Positions 42,856 to 51,869 of a stretch of 64,000 bases of DNA are shown here, one piece after another. The notes beneath the pieces are model-generated. The model saw nothing but the letters and a program-made list of their open reading frames with translations. It ran no database searches and had not been told where the DNA came from. Each line of letters starts with the position of its first letter. Positions within the stretch are counted from its first letter, which is position 1. The stretch comes from GCA-2731375 sp964590195 (GTDB lineage Bacteria > Pseudomonadota > Alphaproteobacteria > GCA-2731375). A program made the position numbers and the translations under genes. The stretch is taken from the NCBI GenBank assembly GCA_964590195.1, contig CAZPWJ010000007.1:1-64000 (forward strand). The letters are read 5' to 3'.

Positions 42856-44010
42856 ATGGATGAACAGGTAATGGCGGATGGCCAGCTAACGGCGGCGGCG
42901 CGTTTGGATTGGTTGCGCCTGATCCGAAGCGAGAACGTGGGTCCGGTGATTTTTCGCCAGTTGCTGACGCGCTATGGCTCCGCCGGCGCGGCGCTGGGGG
43001 CGTTGCCGGCATTGGCCCGGCGCGGCGGCGGCCGGCGTATCAAAATTTGCACCGTGGCGGCGGCGGAAGATGAACTGGCAGCCGCCGAGGCTGCCGGGGC
43101 CAGGCCCTTGGCCAGTTGCGAGGCCGCCTATCCACCACGCCTCGCCGCCCTGGCCGACCCGCCGCCCTTAATTTATGTACTGGGCGATGTGGCGCGGCTG
43201 GCCGCGCCGGCAGTGGCCGTCGTTGGCGCCCGCAATGCCTCGGCCTCGGCTATCCGTTATACCCAGCGCCTGGCGCGCGATCTGGCTGGCGGTGGTCTGC
43301 TGGTTGCCTCCGGCCTGGCACGGGGCATAGATACCGCGGCCCATGCCGGGGCACTGGAGGCAAGCTCGAATGGAGGTACCGTGGCGGTGTTGGCGGGTGG
43401 CGTTGATGTGGTCTATCCGGCTGAAAACCAGGCATTGTATGAGGATATTATCGCCCAGGGCGCGGTCATATCGGAAATGCCGCCGGGCACCCGGCCCCAG
43501 GCCCGGCATTTTCCCCGGCGCAACCGCCTAGTCTCCGGCCTTGCCCTGGGCGTGGCGGTGATTGAGGCGGCGGAGCGTTCGGGCTCATTGATCACGGCAC
43601 GCCTTGCCCTTGAACAGGGGCGGGAGGTTTTCGCCGTGCCCGGTTCGCCCATGGATCCGCGCTGCCGTGGCTCCAACCAGTTGATCCGCCAGGGTGCCAC
43701 GCTGATCCAGGATGCCGATGAGGTGCTTGAAGCTATTGGCCCGATGATTCAGCAACCGGCACTATGGGAAGGCCCGTCGGAGGATGGGCGCGGCTATGTC
43801 GCGCCAGACACGGCACAACCCGATTCCCATGCCAATGACGATATAAGCCGGCAACGTTTGACCGCCCTTTTAGGGTCTGCGCCGGTGGCTGTGGATGATC
43901 TAATCCGCCTCTCCGAGTTGACACCGGCACTTGTCATCACCATTTTGCTTGAACTTGAGCTAGCAGGTCGTTTAGACCGTCATGCCGGTAATCGAGTATC
44001 GATATCTTAA
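42856..44010 (+). CDS. dprA: DNA-processing protein DprA (Smf)
   Basis: The 384-residue protein loads RecA on incoming single-stranded DNA during natural transformation and is widespread in non-competent bacteria. It has an N-terminal SAM-like helical part (LDWLRLIRSENVGPVIFRQLL) and the Rossmann-like core VVGARNASASAIRYT, ASGLARGIDTAAHAGAL, GGVDVVYPAENQALYEDI, and HFPRRNRLVSGLALG with SGSLITARLALEQGREVFAVPG. The C-terminal winged helix (LLGSAPVAVDDLIRLSELTPALVITILLELELAGRL) is present. It ends shortly before topA, the usual dprA-topA order. Confidence 0.95.
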   Translation: MDEQVMADGQLTAAARLDWLRLIRSENVGPVIFRQLLTRYGSAGAALGALPALARRGGGRRIKICTVAAAEDELAAAEAAGARPLASCEAAYPPRLAALADPPPLIYVLGDVARLAAPAVAVVGARNASASAIRYTQRLARDLAGGGLLVASGLARGIDTAAHAGALEASSNGGTVAVLAGGVDVVYPAENQALYEDIIAQGAVISEMPPGTRPQARHFPRRNRLVSGLALGVAVIEAAERSGSLITARLALEQGREVFAVPGSPMDPRCRGSNQLIRQGATLIQDADEVLEAIGPMIQQPALWEGPSEDGRGYVAPDTAQPDSHANDDISRQRLTALLGSAPVAVDDLIRLSELTPALVITILLELELAGRLDRHAGNRVSIS

Positions 44011-44096
44011 CCATCTGCGGTCTGTATAGGTCGGATATCGTTGCAATTATTGTCGCGTAGCCTATCCGAGTGTCAGCAAAGGTGAGTCTTCCCATC

Positions 44097-46775
44097 ATGG
44101 ACGTAGTGGTCGTCGAATCCCCGGCCAAGGCCAAAACTATCAATAAATATCTGGGCGATGATTACATCGTGCTGGCTTCGTACGGTCATGTGCGCGATCT
44201 GCCGTCCAAGGATGGCTCAGTCGTGCCTGACGAAGATTTCGCCATGACTTACGTCACCGATGACAAATCGGCCAAGCATGTGAAAGCCATCGCCGATGCC
44301 ATGCGCGGCAGCGACAAGCTGTACCTGGCGACTGACCCGGACCGCGAAGGCGAGGCGATTTCCTGGCATGTGATGAAAGCCCTGGCCGACGATTACGGTA
44401 TGACGGATATCCCTGCCAAGCGCGTGGTTTTCAACGAAATCACAAAAAAGGCAGTGACTGACGGCATCAACAATCCACGCGACCTGGACATGGATCTGAT
44501 CAATGCCCAGCAGGCGCGTCGGGCCCTGGACTATCTGGTTGGCTTTACGCTGTCGCCGGTGCTGTGGCGCAAATTGCCCGGCGCCAAGTCGGCTGGACGG
44601 GTGCAATCGGTGGCGCTGCGCCTGATTTGCGAACGCGAAATTGAAATTGAGGCGTTCAAGCCGCGGGAATACTGGTCGGTCGAGGTTGATTTCAAAACCG
44701 CCGCCGATGCCCTGTTGATTGGCCGCCTGACCCACCTGAACGGCGTCAAGCTGGACCGTTTCTCCATTGCCGATGGCGAGGCGGCGGAGGCGGCCAAACG
44801 CACCCTGGAGGCAGGCCAATTCTCCATCGCCAAGGTCGAGACCAAGCCGACCAAGCGTAATCCCGCACCGCCCTTTACAACGTCGACCTTGCAGCAGGAA
44901 GCCTCGCGCAAGCTGGGCTTTGGCGCCAAGCGCACCATGCAGATTGCCCAGCGCCTGTATGAGGGTTTCGATATCGGTGGTGAAACCGTTGGACTGATCA
45001 CCTATATGCGGACCGACGGCGTGCAGATGGCGAACGAGGCCATATCAGCCTCCCGCGATGTGATCGGCCAGGAATTCGGCGCCGACTATGTGCCGGCGCA
45101 GGCCCGGGTCTACCGCAGCAAGGCGAAAAACGCCCAGGAAGCCCATGAAGCCATCCGGCCGACGGATTTCTCCCGCCTGCCACGGGATATGTCGGTCTAT
45201 CTCGACAATGAACAACAGCGCCTGTACGACCTGATCTGGAAGCGGGGCATGGCCTCGCAGATGGAATCGGCCCGTCTGTCGCGCACCACGGTCGAGATCG
45301 CCGCCCATGACGGCTCCTCCAATCTGCGCACCACGGGTACGGTGGTGGATTTCCCCGGCTTTCTGAAGCTCTATGAAGAAGGCCAGGACGAGAAGAAAGC
45401 CGGTGATGACGAAGACCGCCGTTTGCCGAAGGTCGCCGAGGGCGAGGCGCTGAGCAATGAAAAGGTCCGGCCCGAACAGCATTTCACCGAGCCGCCACCC
45501 CGCTATTCCGAAGCCACCCTGGTGAAGAAGCTCGAAGAGCTCGGCATTGGCCGCCCCTCCACCTATGCCTCCATCCTGACCGTGCTGCAGGACCGCAATT
45601 ATGTGGTGCTGGACCGCAAGCGCTTCATGCCCGAGGACAGCGGACGGTTGGTGACGGCGTTTCTGGAAAGCTATTTCCACCGCTATGTGGAATACGATTT
45701 TACCGCGGATCTGGAAGGCCGTCTGGATTCCGTTTCCGCCGGCGATGTGGATTGGAAGGTGGTGCTGCGCGATTTCTGGCGCGATTTTTCCAATGCCGTC
45801 GAAGGCACCTCGGAATTGCGCGTGCGCGAGGTTCTGGACAAGGTCAACGATATGTTGGCGCCGCATCTATATCCCGACGGCGGCGCGGACAGGATCTGTC
45901 CGGCCTGCAAGAAGGGCTCGTTGAACCTGCGCGGCGGGCGCAATGGCTTTTTCCTGGGCTGTGACGCCTATCCTGAATGCCATTACACCCGCGCCATGAA
46001 GCAGGCCGAAGAAGGCGATGCGGACGAAATGTTTGCCGCCGGTCCCATTGCCCTGGGCGATGATCCCGAGAGCGGCATGCCTCTGACACTGCGCAAAGGG
46101 CCGTATGGGCTGTATATTCAGCTGGGCGAGGCGGTCGAAGGGGATAAGAAGAAGAAAAAGCCGAAACGCGCCGGCATGCCTGCCGATGTTACAATTGAAC
46201 AACTGGATCTTGATCTAGCCCGAAAAATTATCCAATTACCCCGGCTTGTGGGCGAGCACCCCGAGACGGGTAAATCGATCTTTGCCGGCATTGGCCGCTT
46301 TGGCCCCTATGTGATGAGCGAGGCCCGTTATCACAAATTGGAAAGTACGGCGGATGCGTTGAGTATCGGCCTGAACCATGCGGTGGCGGTTATCGCCGAT
46401 GGCATGGCCAAGGGTGGTGGCCGGCGCGGCGCCAATACCATCCGCACCATCGGCGATCATCCCGACGGCGGCGAGATCAAAATTCTTGATGGCCGCTTTG
46501 GCGCCTATGTCAAATACAAGAAGCTGAACGCCACCCTGCCCAAGACCGCCGATCCGATGGAAATGTCCATGCAGGACGCCTTGGATCTGTTGCAGGCCAA
46601 GGCCGAGAAAGCCGGGCAGAAACCCGCCAAGGCGAAAGCCAAACCAAAGGCCAAGGCCAAGGCTAAACCGAAAGCCAAGGCCAAGCCGAAGGCGAAAGCC
46701 AAGTCAAAGGCCAAGCCAAAAGCTAAGAAGGCGGCGCCGACAGCCAGCGAAGCGGTGGCCGGGTCCTCGGATTGA
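44097..46775 (+). CDS. topA: DNA topoisomerase I
   Basis: The 892-residue type IA enzyme relaxes negative supercoils. The TOPRIM domain opens with VVVVESPAKAKTINKYLG, with acidic metal residues in LATDPDREGEAISWH. The catalytic Tyr303 lies in GLITYMRTDG. A four-Cys zinc ribbon follows (CPACKKGS...FFLGCDAYPEC), then further topo C-terminal repeats. The last 40 residues are an Ala/Lys/Pro repeat (KAKPKAKAKAK type) with varied codons, probably DNA-binding. A longer frame starts at 44070, but the ATG at 44097 gives the conserved N-terminus. The stop overlaps the rnr start by four bases. Confidence 0.97.
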   Translation: MDVVVVESPAKAKTINKYLGDDYIVLASYGHVRDLPSKDGSVVPDEDFAMTYVTDDKSAKHVKAIADAMRGSDKLYLATDPDREGEAISWHVMKALADDYGMTDIPAKRVVFNEITKKAVTDGINNPRDLDMDLINAQQARRALDYLVGFTLSPVLWRKLPGAKSAGRVQSVALRLICEREIEIEAFKPREYWSVEVDFKTAADALLIGRLTHLNGVKLDRFSIADGEAAEAAKRTLEAGQFSIAKVETKPTKRNPAPPFTTSTLQQEASRKLGFGAKRTMQIAQRLYEGFDIGGETVGLITYMRTDGVQMANEAISASRDVIGQEFGADYVPAQARVYRSKAKNAQEAHEAIRPTDFSRLPRDMSVYLDNEQQRLYDLIWKRGMASQMESARLSRTTVEIAAHDGSSNLRTTGTVVDFPGFLKLYEEGQDEKKAGDDEDRRLPKVAEGEALSNEKVRPEQHFTEPPPRYSEATLVKKLEELGIGRPSTYASILTVLQDRNYVVLDRKRFMPEDSGRLVTAFLESYFHRYVEYDFTADLEGRLDSVSAGDVDWKVVLRDFWRDFSNAVEGTSELRVREVLDKVNDMLAPHLYPDGGADRICPACKKGSLNLRGGRNGFFLGCDAYPECHYTRAMKQAEEGDADEMFAAGPIALGDDPESGMPLTLRKGPYGLYIQLGEAVEGDKKKKKPKRAGMPADVTIEQLDLDLARKIIQLPRLVGEHPETGKSIFAGIGRFGPYVMSEARYHKLESTADALSIGLNHAVAVIADGMAKGGGRRGANTIRTIGDHPDGGEIKILDGRFGAYVKYKKLNATLPKTADPMEMSMQDALDLLQAKAEKAGQKPAKAKAKPKAKAKAKPKAKAKPKAKAKSKAKPKAKKAAPTASEAVAGSSD

Positions 46776-49069
46776 GTGCCCCGCGCGGCCTGCCAGACAA
46801 GGCGGCGATCAAGAAATTCATCACCGATGCGCCCGGTCCCGTGGGCCGGCGCGAGATCGCGCGCGCCTTTGGTATCAAGGGCGCGGAGCGTACCGAACTG
46901 CGCACCATCCTCAAGGAATTGGCCGAGGAGGGCGTGATCGGCAGAGGTAAAGGTAAGCGCTATAATGAAGCTGGCGCGCTGCCGCCCGTGGCGGTGCTGC
47001 GGATATCCGGTGTCGATGACAATGCCATGCTGCTGGCCGAGCCCATGCGCAAGGCGGACGACAACACTGATGCCGATGACGTCCCGAAACCGCGCATCCG
47101 GGTCAATTCGGACAAGCGGGAAGCCGCCAGCCTGGGCATTGGCGACCGGATTCTGGCCCGTTTGAACCGCAAGGGCGGGGGTTATGAAGCCAATATTATC
47201 CGGGTTCTGCCCAAGGGTCCTGATCGGGTCATCGGGGTCTATTCGGAGGTGCCCGGCCAAGGCGCGCGGATCAGGCCGACGGACCGGCGGCAGAAATCGG
47301 ACTATGCGGTGGAAAAAGGCCAGAACGGCGGCGCGAAGCGGGGCGATCTGGTGCTTGCCGACGTCTTGATCGGCCGCCGCCATGGCCTGCGCGAAGCCAG
47401 GGTGGTTGAAGTTCTGGGCGATATGGATGACCGCCGGGCGATCTCGCTGATCGCTATTCATTCCAACGATATCCCAGATGTTTTTCCCGCCGAGGCGGTG
47501 GCCCAGGCCGAGGCGGCACAGCCCGTGGTCATGAGCGCCGCGGCCAAGCGGGAGGACCTGCGCCATCTGCCCTTGATCACCGTCGATGGGGCCGATGCCC
47601 GCGATTTTGATGACGCCATCTGGGCCGCCCCCGATGACGACCTTAAAAACAAAGGCGGCTGGCAGATTATCGTCGCCATTGCCGATGTCTCCCACTACGT
47701 CACCTTCAACAGCGCCCTGGACCGGGAAGCTCGGCGGCGCGGCAATTCGGTCTATTTCCCAGATCGCGTCGTGCCCATGCTGCCCGAGGCGCTATCGAAC
47801 GATCTCTGTTCCCTGCGCCCTGACGAGGACCGGCCCGTGCTGGCGGTGACCATGCGCCTGGATGCCAAGGGCCGGCGCCTGGAACATCAGTTCCATCGCG
47901 CCATGATCCGCTCGGCGGCGCGGGTGATCTACGAGGATTTGCAGGCCGCCCATGACGGCGAGCCGAACGAGCAGACCGGACCCATTCTGGAAACAGTGAT
48001 TGAACCGTTGTACGGCGCCTGGGGTGCCCTGATGAAGGCGCGGGAAAGCCGCCAGCCTCTGGACCTGGATTTGCCCGAGATGAAGATCTCTCTGGGTGAG
48101 GATGGCCATGTGGACGACGTGCGCCAGCGCGAGCGCCTGGATGCCCATCGGGTGATCGAGGAATTCATGATCGAGGCCAACGTGGCGGCTGCGGAAACCC
48201 TGGAGGCGCAGAAAATGCCCTGTGTCTACCGGGTGCATGACCAGCCCGACCGGGAAAAGCTGCTGGGCCTGAAGGATTTTCTTTCCAGCCTTGGTCTTTC
48301 GTTCGCCATGGGCGAACGCCTGCGCCCGGAACTGTTCAACCGTATCCTGGCCAAGGCCAAGGGTTCCGATCATTGGGAGGCGGTCAACCAATCGATCCTG
48401 CGCTCCCAATCGCAAGCCCGTTATGACCCCGACAACATCGGTCATTTTGGCCTGTCACGGGCCCGCTACGCCCATTTTACCTCGCCTATCAGGCGCTATT
48501 CGGATCTGTTGGTGCACCGTGCCCTGATCCGTGGCGGCAGCTTCGGCAAGGATGGCCTGCATGATGAGGAGGCGGCGCGTCTGGCTGAGACGGCGGAGCA
48601 TATCTCCAACACCGAACGCCGCGCCATGGTCGCCGAGCGGGACGCCAACGACCGCTATATGGCGGCCTTCATGGCGGAGCGGACCGGCGCCGAATTCATC
48701 GCCCGCATCAATGGCGTGACCCGCGCCGGGCTGTTTTTGACCCTGGTTGATACCGGCGCGGACGGTCTGCTGCCCATGCGTCATCTGCATGACGATTATT
48801 ACGAGGTCGATGAGGCGCAAAAGGCGCTGATCGGTGAACGATCAGGGGCCCGTTATCGTTTGGGCGACAGTATCACGGTGCGGTTGGTGGAGGTAAACAC
48901 CCTGACCGGCGGCTTGATCTTTGAACTGCCCGCGATGAGCGCCGAAACGACGGAAGGCGCCTATGGTCATCCGCGCATCGGCAAACCGCGCAAGGAGCGC
49001 GCCAAGCGCGGCAGCGACCGCAAACACGGCAAGCACAGCAAACGGAAAGGCCGCCGACGGTCTAAGTGA
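46772..49069 (+). CDS. rnr: Ribonuclease R
   Basis: The 765-residue 3'-5' exoribonuclease of the RNB family degrades structured RNA. It has an N-terminal winged helix (GPVGRREIARAFGIKGAERTELRTILKELAEEGVIGRGK), cold-shock domains, and the RNB core beginning LITVDGADARDFDDAIWAA with the catalytic Asp cluster. HFTSPIRRYSDLLVHRAL and a C-terminal S1 domain (GVTRAGLFLTLVDTGADGLLPM) follow. The tail is basic (RKHGKHSKRKGRRRSK). It starts with TTG inside the topA stop (TTGA overlap), so translation is coupled. The 3' end overlaps the convergent gene by eight bases. Confidence 0.96.
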   Translation: MSAPRGLPDKAAIKKFITDAPGPVGRREIARAFGIKGAERTELRTILKELAEEGVIGRGKGKRYNEAGALPPVAVLRISGVDDNAMLLAEPMRKADDNTDADDVPKPRIRVNSDKREAASLGIGDRILARLNRKGGGYEANIIRVLPKGPDRVIGVYSEVPGQGARIRPTDRRQKSDYAVEKGQNGGAKRGDLVLADVLIGRRHGLREARVVEVLGDMDDRRAISLIAIHSNDIPDVFPAEAVAQAEAAQPVVMSAAAKREDLRHLPLITVDGADARDFDDAIWAAPDDDLKNKGGWQIIVAIADVSHYVTFNSALDREARRRGNSVYFPDRVVPMLPEALSNDLCSLRPDEDRPVLAVTMRLDAKGRRLEHQFHRAMIRSAARVIYEDLQAAHDGEPNEQTGPILETVIEPLYGAWGALMKARESRQPLDLDLPEMKISLGEDGHVDDVRQRERLDAHRVIEEFMIEANVAAAETLEAQKMPCVYRVHDQPDREKLLGLKDFLSSLGLSFAMGERLRPELFNRILAKAKGSDHWEAVNQSILRSQSQARYDPDNIGHFGLSRARYAHFTSPIRRYSDLLVHRALIRGGSFGKDGLHDEEAARLAETAEHISNTERRAMVAERDANDRYMAAFMAERTGAEFIARINGVTRAGLFLTLVDTGADGLLPMRHLHDDYYEVDEAQKALIGERSGARYRLGDSITVRLVEVNTLTGGLIFELPAMSAETTEGAYGHPRIGKPRKERAKRGSDRKHGKHSKRKGRRRSK

Positions 49070-49874
49070 TCCCCAGCCTTGCCAGGGCCTCCGCCAGATC
49101 GTCGGCGAAACTGTCGCCCTTGTGTACAAGGGGGACGGTCGCGGGAAGTTCGGCAAAGACGTCATCATCGTGGTCAAGCGAGGTCAACAGCAAGAAGGGC
49201 ATATCCCGGCTGATCGGCATGGCATGCAGGGCACAGGCCAGGTCAATGCCCGATAAATCTTCCATTACGGCGGAGGCGACGATCAGGTCGGGGCTTGTAC
49301 GCACGGCTGTTTCGATTGCCACGAACGGCCTCGTCACGGTGACCACGCGGTAGCCGCAGGCTTGAAATTCCCGCTCGATAATATGCGACATGGCACCCCG
49401 CGGCATCACCAGCAGGACTTCCACATCCTGTTTGACGACATCGGCGACCTCGAATGCGGTTTTGGCGGGCAGGGTGCGTACGACATCCGCTTCGCTGATG
49501 CCGTCAAACTTGCCCTCCAGCGCCTCGCGCATACGGTCGACGAAGCATTGCGCGTCTTCCAGGGTGCGTTGGTCCAGGCGTTCGCGACCTATGAAATAGT
49601 CTTCCATGCGGTGGGCCAGCAGGGTGATCAGGGGAAAGCCGAACGAGCCGCCCATGCCCTTTAGATTGTGGCCGCCGCGGCGAATGGCGTCGATGGTTTG
49701 GGCGGCATCGTTGTCTGGCCCCTGGGCCGCGTCGAGCAAGGCATCGAGTTCATCCAGCGCATCGCCGGCATAATCCAGAAACTCGTCCCTGAGGCGGGCG
49801 ATGATGGCATCGTAGTCGGGGTTCGGCGCGAAACCCGGATTTGATGTTGCGTGACCTGTGCTGACATTTCCCAT
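49062..49874 (-). CDS. Hpt domain protein with pseudo-receiver domain
   Basis: The 270-residue signalling protein carries an N-terminal histidine phosphotransfer domain. The phospho-accepting His69 lies in RRGGHNLKGMGGSFGFPLITLLAHRMEDY. About residues 145-265 have a receiver-like fold (VEVLLVMPRGAMSHIIEREFQACGYRVVTV...LVHKGDSFADDLAEAL), but the phosphorylation Asp is missing: the expected LD is AS in PDLIVASAVMEDLSG. The second half is therefore probably an allosteric or protein-binding module. A histidine kinase partner is not adjacent. Confidence 0.8.
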   Translation of the reverse strand: MGNVSTGHATSNPGFAPNPDYDAIIARLRDEFLDYAGDALDELDALLDAAQGPDNDAAQTIDAIRRGGHNLKGMGGSFGFPLITLLAHRMEDYFIGRERLDQRTLEDAQCFVDRMREALEGKFDGISEADVVRTLPAKTAFEVADVVKQDVEVLLVMPRGAMSHIIEREFQACGYRVVTVTRPFVAIETAVRTSPDLIVASAVMEDLSGIDLACALHAMPISRDMPFLLLTSLDHDDDVFAELPATVPLVHKGDSFADDLAEALARLGIT

Positions 49875-49961
49875 ATAAGCGACCCTATTAGAGAAGCGTA
49901 AATTTTCGATTTATCTTACTGCGGTAATTCGTGATCACCAGCAGCTGGATGGGGAGTAATC

Positions 49962-50357
49962 GTGAGCACCGCACCAAGCGTGGAACAGCAACAGAGACGA
50001 GTGGGGCAGGCCATGGGGCGCGGCGCCCTGGCCCGCTGTCCGGCATGTGGTCAGGGGGCGATATTTGGCCGCTATCTGAAAGTGAACCATGATTGTACCG
50101 CCTGTGGTCTGGCGCTGCATCACCACCGCGCCGATGATGCACCGCCCTATTTTACCATGTTGATTCTGGGCCATGTCCTGGTGCCCCTGACCCTGATGCT
50201 GGAGCGGGCTTATTCACCGCCTCTATGGCTGCATTTTGCCCTGTGGCTGCCCCTGACCCTGGTTCTGTCCATGCTCATTTTGCCGCGCATCAAGGGCGCC
50301 TTGATTGGCTTTCAGTGGGCCCACCGCATGCATGGTTTCAGCGAGGGCGCTGATTAG
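49962..50357 (+). CDS. DUF983 membrane protein
   Basis: The 131-residue protein starts with a zinc-ribbon-like segment (CPACGQGAIF...CTACGLAL, two CxxC pairs), followed by HHHRADDAPPYFTMLILGHVLVPLTLMLE. Two hydrophobic segments (about residues 63-80 and 85-108) span the membrane. This is the DUF983 family of alphaproteobacteria, of unknown function, sometimes near cytochrome oxidase genes. Its TAG stop is formed by the TA target site and first G of the MITE-like element that follows, so the original C-terminus may have been altered. Confidence 0.9.
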   Translation: MSTAPSVEQQQRRVGQAMGRGALARCPACGQGAIFGRYLKVNHDCTACGLALHHHRADDAPPYFTMLILGHVLVPLTLMLERAYSPPLWLHFALWLPLTLVLSMLILPRIKGALIGFQWAHRMHGFSEGAD

Positions 50358-50622
50358 GGCCTGTGGACAATTAGCACGCCGTCGTGGCGGGAACGATTTT
50401 TCACCCACGGTAGGAGCGGGCGGCGCCATGTGGCAGGCCCCACATAAGCCGGTCGCGACGCCGCGTGGGCGAAAAAGCGCCCCGTCCCGAAGGGATCCGG
50501 CCCAATTGGACCATGGCCGCGTCGCTCGTCGTTGAATATGCTCGGCATGTCCTTCCTCCTCGCTCCTTGCCATGGGCCAATTGGGCTCGGACCACGCCGG
50601 CGCGATAATTGTCCACAGGCCC
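50357..50622. mobile_element. MITE-like element, 266 bp, with terminal inverted repeats and TA target duplication
   Basis: The ends are exact inverted repeats, GGGCCTGTGGACAATTA (50357-50373) and TAATTGTCCACAGGCCC (50606-50622), extending to about 31 bases with three mismatches. TA flanks both sides (50355-50356, 50623-50624), as made by IS630/Tc1 or some IS5-group transposases. An inner inverted repeat surrounds CCAATTGG motifs near 50502-50522 and 50573-50590. It encodes no transposase, so it would need one in trans. Each end supplies the TAG stop codon of the gene running into it. Confidence 0.88.
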
Positions 50623-51869
50623 TAGGCCGCCTCGATCTCGAATTGCAGCAGTGCATGTGCCGTGCGCAGGGCGGTTTCGGCGGCTTCCGGTGTCTTGCCG
50701 CTAGCAAATATAAAACCCAGATAACGGTTGCCTTCGGGTACCGGCAACAGAGTGTCGCCCAGGGGGATGGAAATGGTGATGTCCTGAATACCGGGTACCG
50801 CCGCCGCCGCCTCCAGCCCATCGACCCGGCGCAGAATACCGGCGCGCGGGATCGGGATCATCATTACGCCCGAGGCCGCTGGCGCGGCTGGTTCGGGGGC
50901 GGGTAAATCCATGGCGGCGCGGATAATCAGGTCTTCCAATTGCCCGGCACCGCCAAAATCCAGGGCGCGCGCACAGAGCCCGCCGATGGAACGGGCCGCG
51001 ACCTCGATCAGCCAGGCACCCTGGCTATTGATCCGCAATTCCGCATGGATTGGCCCATGACGCAGGCCAAGCCTGGCCACGGCGGCGGCGGCGGTGGCGG
51101 CGATATTGTTTTGTATGTCAGTGGGCAGCCGCGAGGGGGTGGTATAAATCGTCTCTTCGAAGAAGGGGCCTTCAAGAGGGTCGGGTTTGTCGAACAGGGC
51201 CAGAATCTGCAATTCGCCATCATCTAGCAGACCTTCAAGGGCGACCTCGCGGCCTGGAATATAGCCCTCGACCAGAATATGGCTTGCGGCCTCGCCGCTC
51301 TGCCCGGAACCCTCTAGAATCGCTTCAATACGTTTGCAGGCAGCCACGAACTGTTGTGGATTGTCGGCGCGGATCACGCCGCGGCTGGCCGAGAGTGCCA
51401 AGGGCTTCAGCACCACGGGATAGGGCATGTCCTGGGCCTGGCCGCCTGGATCATCGGCCAGATTCAGCAAAGTAAACCACGGTGCGGGCAGACCGGAATT
51501 GGCCAGCCGGTTGCGGAAACGGTACTTGTTCCCCGCCGCCTCCACCGAAGACGGGGCATTGTGGCGCAGTGCCAAAGCGTCGCCCGCCATGGCCGCCAAG
51601 AGCGTGGTTTCCTGATCGACGCCGATTATGGCCGTCAGGGGGTAATCGTGGTGATAGTCCGCGATCTGGGCAACGCCGCAATCAAGATCGTCAAGATCGA
51701 CCGTCATGGTGCGGCCGGCGGAGAATTGCGCCAGCACGCTCTGTTGATCCGAGCCAACGGCAACATCGACGCCGAGCCGCTCGGCGGCCTGAAGGAAGTC
51801 GCCGATGCGGTACGATGTGGTGGGAACCAGCAGCAGCAAACGGCCGCTGGCGGCGGCTTCCCTAGCCAC
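50622..51869 (-). CDS. ATP-grasp-domain ligase of unknown substrate
   Basis: The ATP-grasp enzyme of about 415 residues would activate a carboxylate with ATP and join it to an amine or thiol. Motifs include LLLLVPTTSYRIGDFLQAAERLGV, NKYRFRNRLANSGLPAPWF, YPVVLKPLALSASRGV, LVEGYIPGREVALEGL and the metal site ELRINSQGAWLIEVAARSIGG. A GTG at 51869 is chosen because it overlaps the upstream nfu gene by only eight bases; the same frame is open to an ATG at 51920. The TAG stop comes from the adjoining MITE. The substrate is unknown. Confidence 0.85.
   Translation of the reverse strand: MAREAAASGRLLLLVPTTSYRIGDFLQAAERLGVDVAVGSDQQSVLAQFSAGRTMTVDLDDLDCGVAQIADYHHDYPLTAIIGVDQETTLLAAMAGDALALRHNAPSSVEAAGNKYRFRNRLANSGLPAPWFTLLNLADDPGGQAQDMPYPVVLKPLALSASRGVIRADNPQQFVAACKRIEAILEGSGQSGEAASHILVEGYIPGREVALEGLLDDGELQILALFDKPDPLEGPFFEETIYTTPSRLPTDIQNNIAATAAAAVARLGLRHGPIHAELRINSQGAWLIEVAARSIGGLCARALDFGGAGQLEDLIIRAAMDLPAPEPAAPAASGVMMIPIPRAGILRRVDGLEAAAAVPGIQDITISIPLGDTLLPVPEGNRYLGFIFASGKTPEAAETALRTAHALLQFEIEAA

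Noticed and set aside
46610..46740. DNA-level tandem repeat at the end of topA
   Set aside because: The Ala/Lys/Pro repeat is written with varied codons and stays in frame, so it is a basic protein tail rather than a separate repeat element.
50354..50821. A minus-strand open frame running through the MITE-like element
   Set aside because: It overlaps the inverted-repeat element and the ATP-grasp gene in another frame, and its product resembles no transposase or known protein.
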